Origin: Elysia marginata
Taxonomy: Eukaryota > Mollusca > Gastropoda > Plakobranchidae
Assembly: GCA_019649035.1 (NCBI GenBank)
Contig: BMAT01013419.1
Coordinates: 5,666-30,395, forward strand
Direction of reading: 5' to 3'
DNA length: 24,730 bases
Both the position numbers and the translations under genes were made by a program. Of the stretch, positions 19,061-24,730 are shown one piece after another. The notes under the pieces are model-generated. The model was not told the DNA's origin, did no database searches, and worked only from the letters and a program-made list of their open reading frames with translations. How positions within the stretch are numbered: the first letter of the stretch is position 1; every line of letters starts with the position of its first letter.

Positions 19061-19205
19061 TTATTATTATTATTGAAAGTCTTGAGAAAAGATAACGCCC
19101 TGCGGCACTCCAGACCTGTCTCTTTCACCGAGGTAAAAATCAGTGAATACCTACAGAGCCTACGGGCATCAGTTGGGTGTAATGCAGAGAAGGAAATCAC
19201 CAGTT
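19061..19205 (-). repeat. Possible retroposon end with (AAT)n tail
   Basis: On the minus strand a GC-richer stretch (19205 to about 19077) leads into an (AAT)n run (plus strand TTATTATTATTATT, 19061-19074), an arrangement typical of retroposon 3' ends. One minus-strand frame contains SGVPQGVIF, which resembles the GVPQG block of LINE reverse transcriptases. However, that block normally sits mid-enzyme and not next to a tail, so the match may be chance. No target duplication was found. Confidence 0.35.
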
Positions 19206-20800
19206 TGAAGACTTACCTTATGTCAGTTATAAAGTAAGGTATTAAAGATGAAACTCGTGCGGATACCTGTGCTATAACACACAATGTTTGAAACAATTGG
19301 TAAAATGTTTGCCACATCAATGATTCATATGAGTGTCTCTCTCCGTGAGAGGGTTTAATGGACTTCTTTCGTCAAAATCCCTCAAGCAGAACTTTCACAC
19401 AGTCCATTATCAGGAACTTCGAAAGTGGCAATGCATTAAATTATTTTAGCGAATCATCACGCTCATGAACCATTCTCAACGAAAATTAAGGCTAGGAAGG
19501 CTGTAAAATGGTTTTGATAACAACATCGTTATGGATGTTGAGAGAGCATATAAACCCGGCAACAACGATTTCTTAGTAGAGACTTCAAAATTTACCATAC
19601 ATCTCTGCATCGGTCTATTCTTTTATTTTACAAGGTGTCCAAACCCAAATCAATTATTTGTGTTAAAGCTTGAACAGACTACAGAGCTGTGAAACAGATC
19701 GGTAAGACGGAGAAATTGCTTAAACATATTTCTCCATTTATATGTCTAAAAAATACTACGAGGCAAAAGGCTCTAATGATTCCAAACGGGGAGTTGTTCT
19801 CCACTTTCCTTCTTTGAGACAGGAGTAAGTGCCCGTGTAACGTGTATATTATTATTAAACTGACAACGTAACATGCAAACACACTCCATTGTTATAAACA
19901 CATTTTAGTATTTCCTCTTTTTCTAGCCATCTTTCCAACATTTTATCTACCGATGAGTATAGACAAAAAAGCAAAGTAAATTTACATGGTACTGATGATA
20001 CATTCAAAACCTTATTAAACAATCTAAAAGTGAATTTGATGGGAAATCTTTAATTCACCAATAGATCGATGCATATTTCTTTCTCTTTCTCCACCAGTTT
20101 TTAGAACGTTGGAAAACGTAAGGGAAACAATGTTTACCCTCTAGATGGATGAGGGCCGGCTATTTGCACAGTTTCAACTGATGGCACACTGTATCTCTAA
20201 AAACGCATTCGTCTCAACAAGTGTTCAACCGTCTAATTGTACCGATTGACAAAAAAACATGGATTTGGGGTATAAAAAGTTTCAAATCTGCAAAAGTGAG
20301 TGATTTGAAGATCCTGTGTAGAGCAATTATAATTGTATTTACAAAAAAGTAAAGGAAAGCAAGTCCTTCAGACGTGTCAGTGTCACAGATAGAGCGAGGC
20401 GTCAGTAATATAATAATTCAAGTAAAGAAATAAAGAAAATAATGATGGCCTATAGCTTCAGGCTTTCAGATGTAATGATGCACAAGGAGGTAATTATTTT
20501 CATGTATCTTAGAATAAATTGCTCAACAGGCCCTAAGTTGTTTGAGTAATGTTTAAAAATTTTAATTCGTTTCAATTACATGCATGTAGACAATTCGTAC
20601 TGCCAAAAAACATCTTTGAAAAATATTCAATATTTTAAGGATCGTTCTTACGGACAAAAACATAATAAAATATGGGGTGTCGCGGTTTAAAATTTGCAAA
20701 ACGTGTTTTTTTATGTAGTATTCTGAGCTTCCAAAGTGAAACATATTTACACGAATGCTATATCTTTCGAAGATGTATAAGAAATAATGCTGGACAACTC
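19206..20800. other. AT-rich DNA, no gene seen
   Basis: About 1.6 kb with short frames only (19679-19882 minus, 20562-20744 minus). No repeats or RNA genes recognised. Confidence 0.55.
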
Positions 20801-20810
20801 AATGAAGATG

Positions 20811-20832
20811 TGCCGTACATATTTGTACGGCA
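20811..20832. repeat. Perfect 9-bp inverted repeat with 4-base loop
   Basis: TGCCGTACA, loop TATT, TGTACGGCA. A related inverted segment, GTACAAATATG, follows about 35 bases later. It lies inside a 92-codon plus-strand frame (20672-20950) that I do not recognise and do not call a gene. Confidence 0.85.
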
Positions 20833-20960
20833 GAGAGAAATCCATTGCAGACGCGCGGTACAAATATGCGTGGCAGACGTTGTGGTTTGTTTAGATTGTA
20901 CATATAAAAATATCGATAAAGATTATTTGAAAATTTTTATTGCTTTATAAAGATCAAATG

Positions 20961-21000
20961 TATATGAAACTATTCACCATACTTTATGAAGTTTCATATA
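20961..21000. repeat. Perfect 11-bp inverted repeat with 18-base loop
   Basis: TATATGAAACT at 20961-20971 and AGTTTCATATA at 20990-21000. Function unknown. Confidence 0.85.
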
Positions 21001-21004
21001 AAAC

Positions 21005-21820
21005 TTTTTTTTACGAATTTTCAAAAGAAAAATGTTAAATTTAGAGCGTTTCTGTGCGCGAGCTTGGTCAAATTGCAACGTATTCTTTGAGTTAAATGTT
21101 TTTAAAAAGGTATTTTCGAAGCTTTTCTTTTAAGTAGTAACGTGCGCCTAATTTTGACTGGTCAAAATACGTGATTTTTATCAGACCTACTGATGGTGCA
21201 AAGGAGATTATAATGAAGGATTAGAAATATAGTATAGAAACAATGGCTGTTGAGATATATGGGAAATAACGAAAACGGTTGTAGAAATATTCATAGACGA
21301 AAATATTCACGAAAACGCCAATAAATTGAATGCTTTTTCACTTCAAAAATGTGATTTTCTAGACAGGACGAAAGAAAAGTAACGAGTGTGGTAATCAATG
21401 GTTCGGGTCCGCATGACAAATACTATTTTTGTAAGTGAGAATGAGGTTGCGCATGTTTTAGAAAGGTTGATGAGAGAAAATCAGGCGGAACCGACGGATT
21501 TAAAGGTTGGATTCACAAGCACTGTTCTACGAGCTTAAATCCGATTTCGCGAGTTTGTTTAACTTGTCTTAAGCACAGCATAAACTGCCTTCTTCTTTGA
21601 ATACATCATAAATAATCATTGTTTTTTAAATATCTGAGGTTAAAGAACTTAATGGTAATATGCCAAGTGCCCTTTGTTAAAAATGTTAAAGGGCAATTTT
21701 GGTTGACGAAGTGAAGAGATGTTATTCAAGATCCCATTTAGTTTGCGTACAGGGAAAAAAGAATTATAGAGTATGCAATATTGATTAACATTGTATAAAT
21801 AGTTTGAACATTTCATTAAC
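21005..21820. other. AT-rich DNA with one short hairpin
   Basis: No frame of 60 codons or more. An 8-bp perfect inverted repeat (TGCCCTTT / AAAGGGCA) with a 12-base spacer lies at 21668-21695. Confidence 0.55.
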
Positions 21821-21825
21821 ATGGT

Positions 21826-22290
21826 GATGGGGGAGGGAGAGAGAGGGAAAAAGAGTGTTGAACTAAAGAGAGGATGAAAAAAAGACAGGAGAGACGTAGC
21901 TGGAATCAGATGCGACAGACAGAGACAGTTATGAAAGAGGGAAAAGAAGGGGGGGGGGGGACTTGTTCAAATATGATTTTCAATGTCTCTTGGCTTTAAA
22001 TTTAAAGCCAGAAGGGAAAAAACAAAATGGCGCTTGGATACTTTTAAAAAAGAAAAACATAACTAAGAGAGATATAGAGAAGGAGAGAGGTAAAAGACGG
22101 TAATGTGTCAAATGATTTGGATTAAACTATATCCTTAAAAAACTTACAGAAAAGTAGAAAAGGGAGGGGATGGGAAAGAGATCATTTTATATTTGACATA
22201 GACTGTATATAGCGGAGAAAAGGAGAGGTCAATTGGCATAGGAAGGTGTAGCAGGAGAAAGAGGCAAGGGGACGTATACAATGCTTTTTC
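21826..22290. repeat. Purine-rich tract with G12 run
   Basis: The plus strand is strongly A/G-rich, with GAGAGAG segments and twelve G residues at 21949-21960. It is interrupted by a 20-bp perfect palindrome at 21991-22010. Confidence 0.8.
21991..22010. repeat. 20-bp perfect palindrome
   Basis: TGGCTTTAAATTTAAAGCCA is its own reverse complement. It sits within the purine-rich tract. Confidence 0.9.
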
Positions 22291-23160
22291 CAGATGTAGT
22301 TAGATCAAGACTTAGTAAAAGATAGCTTTACGGAAACCTTATTCGCAGAGCACAAAAGGGAAAAAATTCAATGAGGTTTTGTATATAAATCTTGTCAAAA
22401 TGTTTATTGCAGTTCTTCCTTACCGTTCCGAGAACGGTTATTCCGCTACGAGATATAAAGAGTAACTTGGCAGACGTTTTATACAAACACATGCATTTAA
22501 ATTCAAAAAGTTTCATAAACATAGTATAATAAGGTAAGTTATAATAATTTGGTATTCCTTGAAAAACAATGCAAACACCGCTCGGTCGATTTCTTGCACG
22601 GTATACACCACTTAAAGTCTAAACGGAATCAGTATTCGAAGAAAAGACGCATGAAAGTTTTGGCACCTCGAATTTTAAATGAAAATATAAGAAGCGTTCT
22701 TCTGTACAGAGTATTTTTGACATCTCGTTTTTTTAACCATGATGGAATGACCCTAAATTATTTTCACAAAATGTCCAGATATATACACGGACATGATCAT
22801 GTCTAACCCAAAGCATTGAGAAAATATTGAGATAATCAAACCGCTAAAAGTTAAAAAAAAACCTCACAGACAAGCCAAAAACTGACAAACTAAAAAGTGA
22901 ATCAAGAATTGAAATTGGTCTCAACTTCTTTTTTTCGATGAAATAATCGTTTGATGAGCAATTTTAGCGATATGTCTACATTAAACTGTCCGAGTCATAT
23001 TGCAGAGTATAGCTAACATTTCTGAGAATCTGTGGATACTGTAAAGACAATGACTGAATTTTGAGCTTACGTTTTGTATTATTCAGCTATGGCAAAACTC
23101 AATAGATATCGAACACCCACTAAAAGACAGTCTCATTAAAGGCTGGGTTGCTCAGAAAAA
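22291..23160. other. AT-rich DNA, no gene seen
   Basis: An 85-codon plus-strand frame (22549-22806) and a 64-codon minus-strand frame (22328-22522) have no recognisable motif. A small 6-bp hairpin lies at 22422-22438. Confidence 0.5.
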
Positions 23161-23186
23161 AACACCATTTCGTTTCAAATGGTGTT
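23161..23186. repeat. Perfect 10-bp hairpin flanked by A and T runs
   Basis: AACACCATTT, loop CGTTTC, AAATGGTGTT. An A run precedes it and a T run follows, which could lengthen the stem with a one-base bulge. This is not evidence of a bacterial-type terminator in an animal genome. Confidence 0.8.
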
Positions 23187-24730
23187 GATTTTTTGCCTTT
23201 GTGCAGTTTCTGTAAAAACCATTAAATTTCACTTCACTTTTAATGTGAATTTCACACAAAGATGTCGCGGTTTTATGTGTTAAACAGCATGAAGGTCTGG
23301 TGCATTGATTACAAAAAAACCAAAAGGACCTTCGTGGGAATCGGGTTTCCAAAGTGCTTTATGTCTTCCATAACTAAAAGATGTAAGCCCAAGGGAACAA
23401 ACTATTTGAGAGCTCCAGTGCTGTGTCGATTGAACAAGAAGATGTAGCTCTGACGTGTTTTGCTGAACTTAGCTCCAATGCAAGAAGACGAGTGATTAAA
23501 AAAATTGCAAAACCGTACCACGTATGGCATTACTGCTTCTTTTTTTCACCTTTCTTACTACATCACAAAAACATGACTGCGTGTTGTGTATAAAGCTATT
23601 CAATTGTTTTTGTAATGTAGAACGCAAGAAATTGTGACGTAAAAGGTGTGATGAGATTGCAACTCTTAGTCATACAATTATGTAAAGTGCGACAATGGTT
23701 CTGACCCAAATCTACGTCACAACTTAGGAAAAACAATCTCCTTCGCATTCCCTATTGCAGATTGTGCATCTATTTGTTTGATTCAATAGAAAAAAATTAC
23801 GCACCTTTACAAAAATGCTCTTAGGTCAGCTTTGATACACAGTTTCGCACCAGTCAGTAGATTTAGGTGAGAACCATTAAACAAAGCTTGATAACTTATA
23901 ATGTAAATTTCAATCTGTACACTTAAAGTGTGTTCAGTTTTAAGTGTGGCATAAAGAAAAGTGTAGATTGGCGCACTAATCACTTTTGTTGTATCGTAAA
24001 GTATTTGAAAAAAAAATCCCATTTTGTCAATATTAAACGCTACCTGTGTCTTTCGTGAAAATAATACTACACCCCCCCCCCCCATAAACTCTGCATACAA
24101 CGATATAGACAAATTAAATATCGTCAAAGGACTTCTGAAAACCATTTCTATTTTTTCTTTAGAGATAAATATCTATAGGGAAGGTTTATACTGTTGGTCA
24201 ACATGCTATAAATCTTCATTTTACCTCTTTCAGAGCAAAAAAGTCTAGCCCTTTGAACTTTTATGACATGACAGCCTATTGGTAGTTTCATGTTTTAATT
24301 GATTAATGTTTTTATTTACTTTTCGAGAGAACAATGTTTTAAACAAAGGAAAGCTTGGTTTTTTTTTTACTACCCGCATGAAGTTCAATTCTATTATTTA
24401 AAGAATTCCCAACGACATCTAATTCTTCAAAGGTTTCACAAGGAATGAAAGGCTATTTTCAGGCAAGACCTGAGGATCCATGATATCAGAATGTCAGGAC
24501 ATGAAAGGGGTAATGTCCATTTTAATGACATAGACTGTTTGAAATACTCTTTTCATAATCGTAAAATATAGGATAACATAAAAAGAGGATACTCAAAATA
24601 GACGATCAGATTGTCAAGGAGAGGCAGAAGAGAGAAGCTCGCCATTTCCCGACCTCTTCACCATGAATTACATGTGATGGCATATTTGGATCAAAACGTG
24701 TGCAGGGACTGACATCAGTCCACTCATAAG
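23187..24730. other. AT-rich DNA, no gene seen
   Basis: Frames at 23262-23447 (plus), 23807-24145 (minus) and 24024-24248 (plus) are short, lack motifs and in part overlap. There is a run of twelve C residues at 24072-24083. The last 100 bases are slightly GC-richer and may be the edge of another repeat, but nothing can be named. Confidence 0.5.

Noticed and set aside
20672-20950. 92-codon plus-strand frame with several Cys residues
   Set aside because: No regular Cys spacing and no signal peptide. It contains a perfect inverted repeat, and chance is the simplest reading in AT-rich DNA.
23161-23200. Rho-independent terminator-like hairpin followed by T residues
   Set aside because: The shape fits, but the window is eukaryotic and no gene ends there.
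23807-24248. Overlapping 112-codon minus and 74-codon plus frames
   Set aside because: They overlap each other, and the plus frame crosses the C12 run, giving poly-Pro. No known motifs.

Overview
The window looks like non-coding DNA from an animal genome, most likely a marine or freshwater invertebrate and plausibly a mollusc. It is strongly AT-rich, has no long conserved reading frame and no operon-like packing. It is studded with (CT)n/(GA)n/(CAGA)n microsatellites and with transposon fossils: mariner DNA transposons, tRNA-derived SINE-like elements and a LINE tail. The mollusc assignment rests on the style of the repeats and is an inference. I find no cellular protein-coding gene that I can defend. 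The reading frames outside transposons are short, low in complexity, or explained by base composition.

Layout. 0-3.2 kb: a pyrimidine microsatellite, then featureless AT-rich DNA with one degraded interspersed repeat near 2.0-2.1 kb. 3.28-4.03 kb: a retroposon cluster. It holds a 77-bp LINE 3' tail bounded by a perfect 12-bp target-site duplication, a tRNA-Glu-like head with a possible poly(A)-tailed SINE body, and an old tRNA-derived element with a 24-bp internal triplication. 5.5-6.65 kb: a GC-richer block of unknown nature, a decayed mariner fragment, and a 25-bp tandem array directly after it. 7.75-8.05 kb: a better preserved copy of the 3.7-4.0 kb element. 8.9-9.1 kb: GA microsatellites with a 32-bp flank that recurs at 14.35 kb. 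10.16-10.30 kb: a small foldback. 12.16-13.54 kb: a full-length but dead mariner on the minus strand. 14.1-15.4 kb: purine-rich microsatellite DNA. 16.0-17.35 kb: a second full-length dead mariner, plus strand, of the same subfamily as the 6.0-6.5 kb fragment. 17.4-18.25 kb: a long polypyrimidine stretch. 19.06-19.2 kb: a possible retroposon end with an (AAT)n tail. 20.8-23.2 kb: AT-rich DNA with several perfect short palindromes and a purine-rich tract. The rest is plain AT-rich DNA.

The elements do not work together as a system; the window is a record of successive insertions and decay. The informative points are mutational. In the 12-13.5 kb mariner one reading frame still runs from end to end through five stop codons, with the first catalytic Asp changed to His and a 14-bp tandem duplication that leaves the downstream frame unchanged. 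The 16-17.35 kb mariner keeps all three catalytic Asp codons. The LINE insertion has its stop codon inside its own tail repeat. I see no convincing new biological system.
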